A stretch of 64,000 nt of DNA from GW2011-AR15 sp964428335 (GCA_964428335.1 CAYRXW010000007.1:21471-85470), one strand, 5' to 3'; numbered from the stretch's first letter, positions 50,944 through 60,308 are shown. Numbers and translations are program-made. The notes: generated by a model not told the origin, from the letters alone.

Positions 50944-52898
50944 TTAAGCCAAAAGATATGCTAAAGGTATCAGTATTTGGCCCAAAGACATATCTAAAGC
51001 CAGTCATTGATAACCTTTATGACCTGAATGTTGTGCATATTGAAGACCATACAAAAAAGACAGAAGATGAAGTTTTTGATATTGGGGAACCATTTGAAGA
51101 AAATGAAAAATATGCAGAGATCCTTGTGAAAATAAGGGCAATGGTTTCAAACCTTGCAATCAAGGAGAAAAGTGAAAAAGAAAATACAACTTCATTTGAC
51201 GTGCTTTCAAAAAAGGCAAATACCCTTTACCTAGACAGTTCCAACTTACTTAGGGAAAAAGAGTATTTTACCCAGGTCTTGGCAGTCTATGAGAAGAAAG
51301 AGGTCGAAAAAGCTCTTTCCCAGCTTAATTTAAAGGAGAAAGAAGGTGTTGATTATTCTGATTTTGTCTATTATATAGGGTTTGTCAATTCTGATATGGA
51401 CCTGATCAGGGATAATGTCGAGAAGATAACAAAAAAATATGTCCTTGATTCTGTAAGTTACAGGGGAATAACACTTACCTCACTTTTTATTGAGTCGAAG
51501 AAGAAGGATAAAGTTGACAAGTACTTTGAGAATATAAATTTCTCTCCTATTGATGCGCCTCTTGTAAAGGCTGTAATGGAGACAAAAGCAAAACCTGCAT
51601 ACAGATTCACAAAACTGAACAAGGAGCAGGAAACTTCACAGAATAACCTACTCAAGGTCAATAACAGGATTGAAGAGTTCAAAAAAGAGCATTCTGAATT
51701 CCTTCTGAGCTCTGAATTAAGGCTTAGGATGGAAAGCGAGAAATCAGAAGCACCTCTCAGGTTTGCAGCTACTAAAAACAGTTTCTATATCAGGGGCTGG
51801 GTTCCAAAAGTCAATTCAAAAAAGCTTGAGGAAACATTAAATAAGATAACACATGGAAAAGTCCACGTTGAATTCAAGAAACCTGACAAGAAAGATAATG
51901 TGCCAATAGCGTTCAACCATCCTAAGATTGTTGAGCCATTTGAAGCATTTATGGACCTATATACTCTTCCTTCATATAAGGAGATTGATCCAACCTTCCT
52001 GATGTTTCTGACTTTCCCATTCTTTTTTGGGTTCATGCTTGGAGACGTCGGATACGGACTTGTTGTACTTGCACTGTTTGCATTCCTAAAGAAGAAGATG
52101 CCAGGAGCAAAGAATTTCATCAATGCATTCATCATCGCATCAGTTGTTTCAATTGCATTCGGGTTTGTCTTTGGTGAATATTTCGGGTATGAAGAAGTTT
52201 CCCCAGGCATCGGAAAGATGCTTGGCATACACCCAGAAGAGATAATACATGGAGCTGAGACAGAGATAGTTTATCCGATACCTCATCTGTTTTCAAGAAG
52301 CCATGGCATCACTGAACTTTTATCAGTATCTATACTGTTTGGAGTGGTACACTTGTTCATTGGTTACATTGTAGGTTTTGCAAATGTATGGAAAGCACAC
52401 GGACTAAAACATGCAGTCTTTGAAAAAGTCGGCTGGATGCTGATGTTCCCTGGTGTGATTTACCTGCTTACAGATTTCCTGGGTGTTGTTACAGGATTTG
52501 TTGCATTTTTGCTTAAGCACCTTGTCCCACCTATGCCTTATATGCTAGGAATGGCAGGTGTCGGTTTGGTTTTGATCATTATAGGAGAAGGTGCAAGAGG
52601 AATTGTAGAGCTACCTGCACTTCTTTCAAATATATTATCATATGCAAGACTTATGGCAGTCGGGCTGGCATCATTAAGCCTGGCTCTTGTCATCAATAAC
52701 CTTGCAGGAGATATGTTCAAGAACGGGATTGTAGGAATAATATCAGGGATACTTATCCTTGTATTAGGGCACACAATAAATATCGCATTGGGTATATTAA
52801 GCCCATTCTTACATTCACTAAGGCTTCACTATGTGGAATTTTTCACAAAATTTTTCCATGGTGGAGGAAGAAAATACAAATCATTCGGATGGAGGTAA
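50940..52898 (+). CDS. atpI: A-type ATP synthase subunit I (a-subunit)
   Basis: 652 residues. The cytoplasmic N-terminal half (about 1-350) anchors the stalks; the membrane half has seven or eight TM helices beginning PTFLMFLTFPFFFGFMLGDV. The essential Arg of the proton/sodium half-channel is in SNILSYARLMAVGLASLSLA (about 560-580). The family motifs GDVGYGLVVL and LGHTINIALGILSPFLHSLR are intact. It transmits ions to the K ring. The atpK ATG follows after 6 bases. Confidence 0.95.
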   Translation: MIKPKDMLKVSVFGPKTYLKPVIDNLYDLNVVHIEDHTKKTEDEVFDIGEPFEENEKYAEILVKIRAMVSNLAIKEKSEKENTTSFDVLSKKANTLYLDSSNLLREKEYFTQVLAVYEKKEVEKALSQLNLKEKEGVDYSDFVYYIGFVNSDMDLIRDNVEKITKKYVLDSVSYRGITLTSLFIESKKKDKVDKYFENINFSPIDAPLVKAVMETKAKPAYRFTKLNKEQETSQNNLLKVNNRIEEFKKEHSEFLLSSELRLRMESEKSEAPLRFAATKNSFYIRGWVPKVNSKKLEETLNKITHGKVHVEFKKPDKKDNVPIAFNHPKIVEPFEAFMDLYTLPSYKEIDPTFLMFLTFPFFFGFMLGDVGYGLVVLALFAFLKKKMPGAKNFINAFIIASVVSIAFGFVFGEYFGYEEVSPGIGKMLGIHPEEIIHGAETEIVYPIPHLFSRSHGITELLSVSILFGVVHLFIGYIVGFANVWKAHGLKHAVFEKVGWMLMFPGVIYLLTDFLGVVTGFVAFLLKHLVPPMPYMLGMAGVGLVLIIIGEGARGIVELPALLSNILSYARLMAVGLASLSLALVINNLAGDMFKNGIVGIISGILILVLGHTINIALGILSPFLHSLRLHYVEFFTKFFHGGGRKYKSFGWR

Positions 52899-52904
52899 AA
52901 TAAA

Positions 52905-53144
52905 ATGGCAGCAGAAGTTATAAGTGTCGGAACAGGTCTTATTGCAATCGGTGCTTCACTGGCAGTCGGTCTTACAGCAATAGGTACAGGTCTTGCTGAG
53001 CAGGCAATAGGAACAGCAGCAATCGGCGCAATGGCTGAGAAAGAAGAGCTTTTTGGTAAAGGTCTTATCCTTACAGTTATCCCAGAAAGTATCGTTATCT
53101 TTGGCCTTGTAGTTGCTATCCTAATAATAGGCATGGCAGGATAA
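52905..53144 (+). CDS. atpK: A-type ATP synthase subunit K (c-ring proteolipid)
   Basis: 79 residues, one two-helix hairpin: helix 1 SVGTGLIAIGASLAVGLTAI, loop EKEEL, helix 2 GLILTVIPESIVIFGLVVAI. The ion-binding Glu is E61 in VIPES. Q33 in AEQAIG and S62 next to the Glu match the residues that bind sodium in Na+-coupled rings, so Na+ coupling is possible but not shown. The size is of the bacterial F-type c subunit rather than the multi-hairpin forms of some archaea. The preceding AGGTAAAATAAA gives a ribosome binding site. Confidence 0.94.
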   Translation: MAAEVISVGTGLIAIGASLAVGLTAIGTGLAEQAIGTAAIGAMAEKEELFGKGLILTVIPESIVIFGLVVAILIIGMAG

Positions 53145-53177
53145 AGATTTTCTTTATCTTTTAGATAAGGTGGAAAA

Positions 53178-53702
53178 ATGGGACTTGAAGAAGTAAAGAA
53201 AGAGATATTGGACAATGCTAGGAAGGAAGCAAAGCTTATCCATAGCGAAGCTGATAAAGAGATTAAAGAAATAGATGCATTAACCCAGAAAAGGATTGAA
53301 GAAGTAAAAGCTTCATATGATGAAGAAGCAAGGCTGGCTATAGAGCAGTATAAAACAATGATTGTTGCTGAAACAGCATCCTTAATCAATAAGGAAAGGC
53401 TTGCAATGGAAAAAGAAATCATCGATGAAGTATTTAATCTTGCACTTGAGAATTTAAGCAGCTCAAAAAACAGGGAAAAGCATCTTAAAAAGATGGTCAC
53501 TCTGACAAAGCAGGGTTATTCGAAGATATACTGCAGTGAAAAAGACATGAAACTTGTGAAAGGCGCAGTAAAGCACCCTATCTCAGGCGGAATTGTCCTG
53601 GAAGATTCCTTAGGAGAACAAAGGCTTGATTTAAGCTATGATACTATCCTTAAGGAAATGAGGCAGGAAAGCCTTGCAGAGGTTGCGAAGATATTATTTT
53701 AA
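53178..53702 (+). CDS. atpE: A-type ATP synthase subunit E
   Basis: 174 residues. A long N-terminal coiled coil (EEVKKEILDNARKEAKLIHS; DKEIKEIDALTQKRIEEVKA) leads into a globular C-terminal domain (KMVTLTKQGYSKIYCSEKDM; SGGIVLEDSLGEQRLDLSYD) that seats on the A3B3 head. Peripheral stalk partner of H. The stop is followed after one base by the atpC ATG. Confidence 0.92.
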   Translation: MGLEEVKKEILDNARKEAKLIHSEADKEIKEIDALTQKRIEEVKASYDEEARLAIEQYKTMIVAETASLINKERLAMEKEIIDEVFNLALENLSSSKNREKHLKKMVTLTKQGYSKIYCSEKDMKLVKGAVKHPISGGIVLEDSLGEQRLDLSYDTILKEMRQESLAEVAKILF

Positions 53703-53703
53703 C

Positions 53704-54741
53704 ATGGCAGAAAAACTCCGTTATAAGTTTAATCCGTACACTTATGCCAGGATCAGCGCTATGAAATCGCTGCTTCTGAAGAAGGCGGATTATGACAAGC
53801 TGATGAAACTTGAGTTCAATGAGATAATCAAGTTCTTGCAGGATGGAGTTTATGCTCCTGAGATAAATTCACTTTCCATAAAATATTCAGGAATGAAGCT
53901 TATTGAATCAGCCCTAAACAAGCACCTGGAAAGGATATTTACAAAACTTAAGATGATCTCTGACCCAAGCATTGAATATCTTCTTGTCCAGTACCTTAAA
54001 AGGTATGATTTCTGGGACATCAAGACAATCCTTAGGGCGAAACTGACAAATATGCAGGAAGAGGAGCTTATGGATATGCTTCTGCCTCTTGGAGCACTAA
54101 AGGCGACAAAGCTTAAGAAATTTTTAAGGCTGAGTTCAAAAGAGATACTTGAGCAAAATGGGCTTGTCCAGTTCAAGCAGGAAGAGATAGATGAGTTTGA
54201 AAGAACAAAAGACTTAGCAAAAATTGAGAACTTATTAGATTATTATTATCATTTGAATTCAGTTGAATTCACAAAAAAGATACCTAAGGAAGGAAAGCTC
54301 TTCCAGGAATTTTTTAGGTATGAATTTGATATCTATAATATCAAGCTTTTGATGAAGAAGGTTGTCTTTGAACTGGATGATGATTATATCAAGAGATATA
54401 TAATCTGGGAAGGGAATGACTTAAACAGGAATAACCTTGCAGCACTGCTTGCGAAAAAAGACATGCCTTCACTGATAAGGGAACTAAGCAAGACAAACTA
54501 TAGGAAGATCCTTCCGGAATTAAAGGATAAGGATGCACTTTTAAGATATGAGATACTGCTTGAAAAATTCCTGCTCCAGAAATCAGTCATACTATACCAC
54601 CAGCATCCTTTGACAGTTGATGTTGTTTTGGGATATATGTTTGCAAAAGAGATTGAGGTTAGAAATCTTAGGGTAATAATCAAATCAAAGAAGCTGGAAT
54701 TCACAGAAGACTATGTCAAAAATTTATTAGTGGTAAAATAA
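53704..54741 (+). CDS. atpC: A-type ATP synthase subunit C
   Basis: 345 residues from ATG 53704; the upstream in-frame extension overlaps atpE and is not needed. The family start YKFNPYTYARISAMKSLLLK is typical, as are NEIIKFLQDGVYAPEI and the late motif VVLGYMFAKEIEVRNLRVII. It forms the socket joining the central rotor to the K ring. The last residues KNLLVVK are repeated at the end of the short frame that follows (see 54718-54823). Confidence 0.93.
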   Translation: MAEKLRYKFNPYTYARISAMKSLLLKKADYDKLMKLEFNEIIKFLQDGVYAPEINSLSIKYSGMKLIESALNKHLERIFTKLKMISDPSIEYLLVQYLKRYDFWDIKTILRAKLTNMQEEELMDMLLPLGALKATKLKKFLRLSSKEILEQNGLVQFKQEEIDEFERTKDLAKIENLLDYYYHLNSVEFTKKIPKEGKLFQEFFRYEFDIYNIKLLMKKVVFELDDDYIKRYIIWEGNDLNRNNLAALLAKKDMPSLIRELSKTNYRKILPELKDKDALLRYEILLEKFLLQKSVILYHQHPLTVDVVLGYMFAKEIEVRNLRVIIKSKKLEFTEDYVKNLLVVK

Positions 54742-54823
54742 AATGAAAAATGAAAATAAATTTTTGAGCACTCAAAATTCCACAGAATTTTGTTGTGTAA
54801 AAAACTTGTTGGTGGTTAAGTAA
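54718..54823 (+). repeat. Micro-duplication of the atpC tail with a hairpin insert
   Basis: The sequence coding KNLLVVK-stop at the end of atpC (about 54718-54741) recurs at about 54800-54823 with synonymous and near-synonymous changes. Between them lies CAAAATTC-CACA-GAATTTTG, a perfect hairpin. A 26-codon frame (54743-54823) starting ATGAAAAATGAA joins the insert to the second copy and ends one base before atpF. It looks like a duplication with an insertion inside the operon. The small frame is probably not functional. Confidence 0.7.
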
Positions 54824-54824
54824 A

Positions 54825-55136
54825 ATGACAGAACTTGCAGTTGTTGGAAACGGGGAATTTGTCATGGGTTTTGAACTGATAGGAATAAAAAAGGTGTTTG
54901 AAGGTGAAACTCAGAGCCAGCTTAAAGCATGTTTTACAGATGCAATGAGCGATCAGAATATCGGCATAATCGTGACAAATGATAATGCAATAGAAAAACT
55001 TGATGGAAACTTTAAAAGACAGGTTGAGAATTCAATCACACCTGTGACTGTTGTGCTTTCAACAAAGGCAGGCGCACAGGATAATTTAAGAGAAATGATC
55101 AAGAAAGCCATAGGAATCGACCTATGGAGCAAATAA
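54825..55136 (+). CDS. atpF: A-type ATP synthase subunit F
   Basis: 103 residues. The N-terminal strand-rich domain (ELAVVGNGEFVMGFELIGIK; NIGIIVTNDNAIEKL) is the Rossmann-like fold of the family. The C-terminal helix (DNLREMIKKAIGIDLWSK) inserts into the head to contact the central stalk. GGTGGTTAAGT just upstream supplies a ribosome binding site. Confidence 0.93.
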   Translation: MTELAVVGNGEFVMGFELIGIKKVFEGETQSQLKACFTDAMSDQNIGIIVTNDNAIEKLDGNFKRQVENSITPVTVVLSTKAGAQDNLREMIKKAIGIDLWSK

Positions 55137-55182
55137 TTTTCATTGGAATCATAAAAAATCAGCTAAAACGGTGAACAAAAAA

Positions 55183-56919
55183 ATGGAAAACGGAAAACTT
55201 GTAAGGATTGCAGGTCCAGTAGTTGTAGCTACTGGCATCAAAGCTAGAATGTTTGACTTGGTAAGGGTAGGTAAGGAAAACCTAATGGGTGAAGTCATCC
55301 AGATGGACGGAGAAAAAACAACCATCCAGGTATATGAAGATACTTCAGGACTGACTCCTGGGGAACCTGTAGTTAATACAGGACTTCCATTATCAGTAAA
55401 ATTAGGACCAGGACTTCTGACAAGCATCTATGATGGTATCCAGAGACCTCTTCCAATTCTTTCTGAAAAGATGGGAGATTATATCCAGAGAGGAGTAGAC
55501 GCATCAGGGCTTGATGAAGAAAAGAAATGGGATTTTAAAACATCACTTAAGAAAGGAGATGCAGTAACTCCTGGAATGATACTTGGAGAAGTTCAGGAAA
55601 CAGAGACTATTGTGCATAAGATCCTTGTCCCTCCAATGGAAAAATTTAGCGGAAAATTGAAAGACATAAAATCAGGCAAGTTCACAGTCAATGATGTTGT
55701 CGGAAAGCTTGAAAATGGAGAGGAACTAAAACTGAGCCATTACTGGCCTGTAAGAGTTCCAAGGAAATTGAAGAATAAGTTAACACCGAAGATGCCGCTT
55801 TTAACAGGACAAAGAGTCTTTGATGGTGTTTTCCCTCTGGCAAAAGGAGGGGTTGCAGCAATCCCTGGACCTTTTGGAGCAGGAAAGACAGTTTCACAGC
55901 AGCAGCTTGCAAAATGGTCTGATGCTGACATAGTCGTATATATCGGATGCGGGGAAAGGGGAAATGAGATGACAGAAGTTCTTACTGAATTTCCGCACCT
56001 GAAAGATCCAAAAACAGGAAAGCCTTTGATGAATAGAACAGTTTTGATTGCAAATACCTCAAACATGCCGGTAGCTGCAAGAGAAGCCTCTGTTTATACA
56101 GGAATCACAATTGCAGAATACTTTAGGGATATGGGTTATTCAGTAGCTTTAATGGCAGATTCAACATCAAGATGGGCAGAAGCAATGAGAGAGATTTCTT
56201 CAAGACTGGAAGAAATGCCAGGAGAAGAAGGTTATCCTGCTTACTTATCAACAAGGCTTGCTGAGTTTTACGAAAGAGCCGGAATTGGAGATACATTTTC
56301 AGGAAAAACAGGTTCAGTATCTGTCATCGGCGCAGTCTCGCCACCGGGCGGGGATTTTTCAGAACCTGTCACACAGAACACACTTAGGGTAACAAAATGT
56401 TTCTGGGCACTTGATGCAAAACTTGCACAAAGAAGACATTTCCCAAGCATCAACTGGCTTACATCATACAGCCTTTATAACAAGACTTTGGAAAACTGGT
56501 ATGCCACAAATGTAAACCCTCAGTGGTCAAAGATGATGGGAAGGATAATGGCAATACTGCAGGAAGAGGAGAAACTTCTTGAAATCGTGCAGCTGGTCGG
56601 TTCAGATGCACTTCCTGAAAAGCAGCAATTGACTTTGGAAGTTGCCAGGATGATCAGAGAATTCTTTTTGCAGCAGAACGCATATCATGAGATTGATACT
56701 TACTGCGAACCGAAGAAGACATACATGCTTGCTGAAACAATACTTTATTTTGGAGATAAGGCATATGCTTCGCTTGAAGAAGGCGCTTCAATCCCAAGCA
56801 TATTGAACACAGAAGCAAAAGAAAAAATTGCGAACGTGAAATTCGTTAAAGATTATGAAGGCGAGCTGAATAAGATCAAGATTGAGATGGATAGAGAATT
56901 CAGCAGGCTAGAAGGGTGA
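55183..56919 (+). CDS. atpA: A-type ATP synthase subunit A (catalytic)
   Basis: 578 residues from ATG 55183; a GTG at 55171 would add four. N-terminal beta barrel (GKLVRIAGPVVVATGIKARM), the family-specific non-homologous insertion (about 110-190), Walker A GPFGAGKT (about 231), catalytic Glu region in YIGCGERGNEMTEVL, arginine/Walker B VALMADSTSRWAEAMREISS, and SPPGGDFSEPVTQNTLRVTK. Length is normal, with no intein or frameshift, although inteins are frequent in this gene in other archaea. Confidence 0.97.
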   Translation: MENGKLVRIAGPVVVATGIKARMFDLVRVGKENLMGEVIQMDGEKTTIQVYEDTSGLTPGEPVVNTGLPLSVKLGPGLLTSIYDGIQRPLPILSEKMGDYIQRGVDASGLDEEKKWDFKTSLKKGDAVTPGMILGEVQETETIVHKILVPPMEKFSGKLKDIKSGKFTVNDVVGKLENGEELKLSHYWPVRVPRKLKNKLTPKMPLLTGQRVFDGVFPLAKGGVAAIPGPFGAGKTVSQQQLAKWSDADIVVYIGCGERGNEMTEVLTEFPHLKDPKTGKPLMNRTVLIANTSNMPVAAREASVYTGITIAEYFRDMGYSVALMADSTSRWAEAMREISSRLEEMPGEEGYPAYLSTRLAEFYERAGIGDTFSGKTGSVSVIGAVSPPGGDFSEPVTQNTLRVTKCFWALDAKLAQRRHFPSINWLTSYSLYNKTLENWYATNVNPQWSKMMGRIMAILQEEEKLLEIVQLVGSDALPEKQQLTLEVARMIREFFLQQNAYHEIDTYCEPKKTYMLAETILYFGDKAYASLEEGASIPSILNTEAKEKIANVKFVKDYEGELNKIKIEMDREFSRLEG

Positions 56920-56924
56920 TTATC

Positions 56925-58373
56925 ATGCAGAAAGAATATAAAACAATCAAAAGAATTGCCGGACCGCTAGTGTTTGTCCAAAAGACACACCCTGTAGGTT
57001 ATGGAGAACTGGTATCATTAAAACTAAGCGATGGCTCAATGAAAAACGGCCAGGTGCTTGATTCATCTGAAGAACTTGTTGTCGTACAGGTTTTTGAAGG
57101 AACTTCAAGAATCGACAAAAGCTCATGGATAAAGTTTTTAGGTGAAACAATCAAGATTTCTGTATCTGAAAAGATGCTTGGAAGAATCCTGACAGGAGCT
57201 GGAAAGCCAAGAGACGGTGGTCCAGAAATCATCCCAGATATGAGAATTGATATTAATGGTGCAGCAATAAACCCATACATGAGAATGTCACCAGCAGATT
57301 TTATCCAAACCGGAATCTCAACAATTGACGCTACAAATACACTGGTCAGAGGGCAAAAGCTTCCTGTGTTTTCAGGTTCAGGACTTACGCATAACGAGAT
57401 TGCACTTCAGATTGCAAGGCAGGCTAAAGTAAGGGGACAGGAAGGGAAGTTTGCAGTTATTTTTGCAGCAATGGGTATCACAAACGAGGAAGCCCAGCAT
57501 TTCATGAGGGATTTTGAAGAGACAGGAGCCTTGAATAGGGCAGTTGTTTTCCTAAACCTGGCTGACGATCCAGCAGTTGAAAGGATAATTACTCCAAGGA
57601 TGGCCTTAACAACAGCAGAATACCTGGCTTTTGAAAAAGACATGCACGTCCTTGTAATCCTTACAGATATGACCAATTACTGTGAATCACTTAGGGAAGT
57701 TGGTGCAGCAAGAGAAGAAATTCCGGGAAGAAGGGGATACCCAGGATACATGTATACTGATCTTGCATCAATCTATGAGAGAGCAGGAATGATCAAAGGA
57801 AAGAAAGGGAGCATTACACAGATTCCTATCTTGACAATGGTTGGAGATGATATAACTCATCCAATCCCTGACCTTACAGGTTATATCACAGAAGGACAGA
57901 TAGTACTTTCAAGAGAGCTTCACAGGAAAGGAATATATCCTCCAGTTGATATCTTGCCAAGTCTATCAAGGCTTATGAATTCAGGTATCGGAAAGCAAAA
58001 GACAAGGGATGACCATAAACAGGTATCAGACCAGCTTTATGCCTTCTATGCTGAAGGAAGGGATTTAAGGGGGCTTGTAGCAATCGTAGGAGAAGAAGCT
58101 TTAAGTGATAAGGATAAGAAGCTGCTTAAGTTTGCTGAAGAATTCGAAAAGAAGTTTGTACAGCAAAATTCAAGGGAAGATAGGGATATTGAAAAGACAC
58201 TTGAAATCGGATGGAGCTTACTAAGGATGCTTCCGAAGAAAGACCTTACAAGAATCAGCCCAGAACTTAGGGAAAAATATTATGGAAATGCTGACATCCA
58301 TGCTGGAGGCATTGCACATGCAGCACCTCTTGAGACAATGGAAGATAAAGACAAGCAGAAAAGGGCAAAATAG
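56925..58373 (+). CDS. atpB: A-type ATP synthase subunit B (regulatory nucleotide-binding)
   Basis: 482 residues from ATG 56925; GGGTGA seven bases upstream favours it over GTG 56916. It has the degenerate, non-catalytic P-loop of B subunits (KLPVFSGSGLTHNEIALQIA), and RRGYPGYMYTDLASIYERAG, QIPILTMVGDDITHPIPDLT and NSGIGKQKTRDDHKQVSDQL. The C-terminal tail has GGIAHAAPLETMEDKDKQKR. It pairs with A in the A3B3 head. Confidence 0.97.
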   Translation: MQKEYKTIKRIAGPLVFVQKTHPVGYGELVSLKLSDGSMKNGQVLDSSEELVVVQVFEGTSRIDKSSWIKFLGETIKISVSEKMLGRILTGAGKPRDGGPEIIPDMRIDINGAAINPYMRMSPADFIQTGISTIDATNTLVRGQKLPVFSGSGLTHNEIALQIARQAKVRGQEGKFAVIFAAMGITNEEAQHFMRDFEETGALNRAVVFLNLADDPAVERIITPRMALTTAEYLAFEKDMHVLVILTDMTNYCESLREVGAAREEIPGRRGYPGYMYTDLASIYERAGMIKGKKGSITQIPILTMVGDDITHPIPDLTGYITEGQIVLSRELHRKGIYPPVDILPSLSRLMNSGIGKQKTRDDHKQVSDQLYAFYAEGRDLRGLVAIVGEEALSDKDKKLLKFAEEFEKKFVQQNSREDRDIEKTLEIGWSLLRMLPKKDLTRISPELREKYYGNADIHAGGIAHAAPLETMEDKDKQKRAK

Positions 58374-58390
58374 AATTTTTGTGATAAAAA

Positions 58391-59008
58391 ATGACAGATA
58401 TAAAGCCTACGAGAAGCGAACTGATAAAACTGAAGAACAGGATTAAATTAGCTAAATCAGGTTATAAGCTTCTTAAGAAAAAAAGAGATGGGCTTATCCT
58501 TGAATTCTATGAGATTCTGAACAAGACAAAATCAGTCAGGAAAGAGATGACTGAGAAATATAAGGAAGCGATAAAGAAAATCAATGTTGCAAGAATAATG
58601 GATGGCGATGTTGCAATAAAGAGTATTTCGATGTCCATAAAGAACAAACCTTCAATTGATGTGAGGACTAAAAACATCATGGGAGTTGTAGTTCCAAGCA
58701 TTGATAGCGAGAATGTCAAGAAAAAAGTTTTGGACAGAGGCTATGGTATAGTTACAACAAGCGCAGCAATCAATGAGGCAGCAGCTGCCTATGAAGAGCT
58801 TTTGGAGTTCATCATAGTTGTTGCAGAAGTCGAAACAAGCATGATAAGGCTCCTAAATGAGATTGAGAAGACAAAAAGAAGAGTAAACGCTTTGGAATTT
58901 GAAGTCATCCCAAAACTTGAAAAAACAAGGAAGTTCATTCAACTTAGGTTAGAAGAGATGGAAAGGGAGACTGTATTTAGAAGCAAGAGAATAAAGAAGA
59001 AAAGATAA
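58391..59008 (+). CDS. atpD: A-type ATP synthase subunit D (central rotor)
   Basis: 205 residues, two long antiparallel helices typical of subunit D: IKPTRSELIKLKNRIKLAKS and GYKLLKKKRDGLILEFYEIL at the N-terminus, and INEIEKTKRRVNALEFEVIP-like (RLLNEIEKTKRRVNALEFEV) at the C-terminus, with a Lys-rich end. With F it forms the rotating shaft. Last gene of the operon; a 27-base gap separates it from the convergent winged-helix gene. Confidence 0.94.
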   Translation: MTDIKPTRSELIKLKNRIKLAKSGYKLLKKKRDGLILEFYEILNKTKSVRKEMTEKYKEAIKKINVARIMDGDVAIKSISMSIKNKPSIDVRTKNIMGVVVPSIDSENVKKKVLDRGYGIVTTSAAINEAAAAYEELLEFIIVVAEVETSMIRLLNEIEKTKRRVNALEFEVIPKLEKTRKFIQLRLEEMERETVFRSKRIKKKR

Positions 59009-59035
59009 TTAGCTGTTTTGTCTTTTCTGCATGTG

Positions 59036-59962
59036 CTATTCCTTTAAAATCTGATAACCAATATCTCCTTTTTGAATTTTTACAGAAGTTCCTATTTCCT
59101 TAAATTTTTCCCTTAATTTAAAAATTGATGCGTAAACATATCCTTTCGAATTCTTGCTATTTGTTGGTGCAAATTTTTGTTCCAGCTCACTGAAAGCTAC
59201 TTCTTTTCCTTCATTTTCTACAAGATATGTAAAAATATCAAACAGCGAAGAAGGCATGTAGTAAGCCTTTCCATCAACTTCAAGTTCTCCGGTTGCCAAG
59301 TATTTTAGATCTCCGAATCTTGAATAATCCCCTTTAGTCTTGCCTGCTTTATATGTCCCTGAAAAATTCTTAATCAATGAACTGAATTCCCCAAGCCTAT
59401 CTCTTAGCCTGTTCATAACAGTATACACATAATCAGTAGTCCACTCAAAACTATCTGCCAAATCCTCTATGAAAATATTTTCCCCTTCTTTTTCTATTAA
59501 TTTACTGAATAACTTATACTCATCTGCTTCAGCTTCTGCAATATCACCATTTGGAAACTTAAATTCGCAGTAGTCTGAGTATCTGATTAAGCTGAATTCC
59601 TTAAAGCGGTCCTCAGGAAGATTTCCAAAATAATAGCCTCTTTGAACTGTCAGGCCATCAAAATACCTGACACTTTTCAAGTATTTTGGCTCGCTTGGAT
59701 CATCTTCGAGTTTTTCCCTTAATTTGAATATAATAACATACAATGCATTTGCTGTTTCTATTGACAAATTTCGCATTAAATTTTCTGAAGTAGTTAATGG
59801 TTCGTTATTCTTCCTTGACCTTATAATCTCTTCAAGAACCAATGCTCTTTTGCTTGAAAGCTTTACCAATTCTTCTTCAATAAGCGCATGATGTGTAATA
59901 TATGAATAACTGAAGTTTGGAACTATTTCTGCCATTCCTTCCAGAGGGTTTAAACGTGTCAC
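59036..59962 (-). CDS. Protein with three tandem winged-helix (OmpR C-terminal-like) domains
   Basis: 308 residues. Three repeats share a recognition-helix-like block and a following beta hairpin: ALYVIIFKLREKLE (73-86) with GLTVQRGYYFG; YVYTVMNRLRDRLG (178-191) with FSGTYKAG; YVYASIFKLREKFK (275-288) with IQKGDIGYQI. The LRxKL...GY pattern is that of Trans_reg_C DNA-binding domains. No receiver or other input domain is fused. Such a protein could contact an extended DNA site as a monomer. A start at residue 10 is also possible. No TATA was assigned with confidence. Confidence 0.75.
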   Translation of the reverse strand: MTRLNPLEGMAEIVPNFSYSYITHHALIEEELVKLSSKRALVLEEIIRSRKNNEPLTTSENLMRNLSIETANALYVIIFKLREKLEDDPSEPKYLKSVRYFDGLTVQRGYYFGNLPEDRFKEFSLIRYSDYCEFKFPNGDIAEAEADEYKLFSKLIEKEGENIFIEDLADSFEWTTDYVYTVMNRLRDRLGEFSSLIKNFSGTYKAGKTKGDYSRFGDLKYLATGELEVDGKAYYMPSSLFDIFTYLVENEGKEVAFSELEQKFAPTNSKNSKGYVYASIFKLREKFKEIGTSVKIQKGDIGYQILKE

Positions 59963-60021
59963 AAAAATTAAAATAAGAACAGATTATTTAAATTTTTTTA
60001 TTTTTACTACTTTTTAGTAGT

Positions 60022-60267
60022 TTAGTCTTCCAAAGGCTCCTTTAAACTTACATAATATCTCTGAGGTCTTGGTTTTGAATTTTCGAGCTCTACTTCTTTT
60101 ATTGCATGCTCAATCTTTGCAAGTCCCCAGTCCTGGCATTCATCCATTACCTGCTCATTACTATATTTTTTCACATTAAGCGCATATCTTATGTATTTTT
60201 TTACTTCAGAATCTGTCGGTCTTGCTTTCTTCTTAATCTCATCCATCTTTATTTCTATTTCATCCAT
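60022..60267 (-). CDS. Hypothetical protein, 81 residues
   Basis: Not recognised. Lys/Glu-rich and helical: MDEIEIKMDEIKKKARPTDS; KKYIRYALNVKKYSNEQVMD; ECQDWGLAKIEHAIKEVELE. The pattern YSNEQVMDECQDWGLAKIEHAI resembles a small helix-turn-helix or UBA-like arrangement, which is uncertain. It lies upstream of the triple winged-helix gene on the same strand with a gap of 59 bases and downstream of the prepilin peptidase. Confidence 0.6.
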   Translation of the reverse strand: MDEIEIKMDEIKKKARPTDSEVKKYIRYALNVKKYSNEQVMDECQDWGLAKIEHAIKEVELENSKPRPQRYYVSLKEPLED

Positions 60268-60308
60268 GGTTGCATCAAAACAATTAAAGCGAGCTAGATT
60301 TAAAAAAT

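Noticed and set aside
54743..54823. 26-codon frame between atpC and atpF as a real gene
   Set aside because: It is best explained as an insert plus a duplicated atpC tail; composition gives no support for a separate protein.
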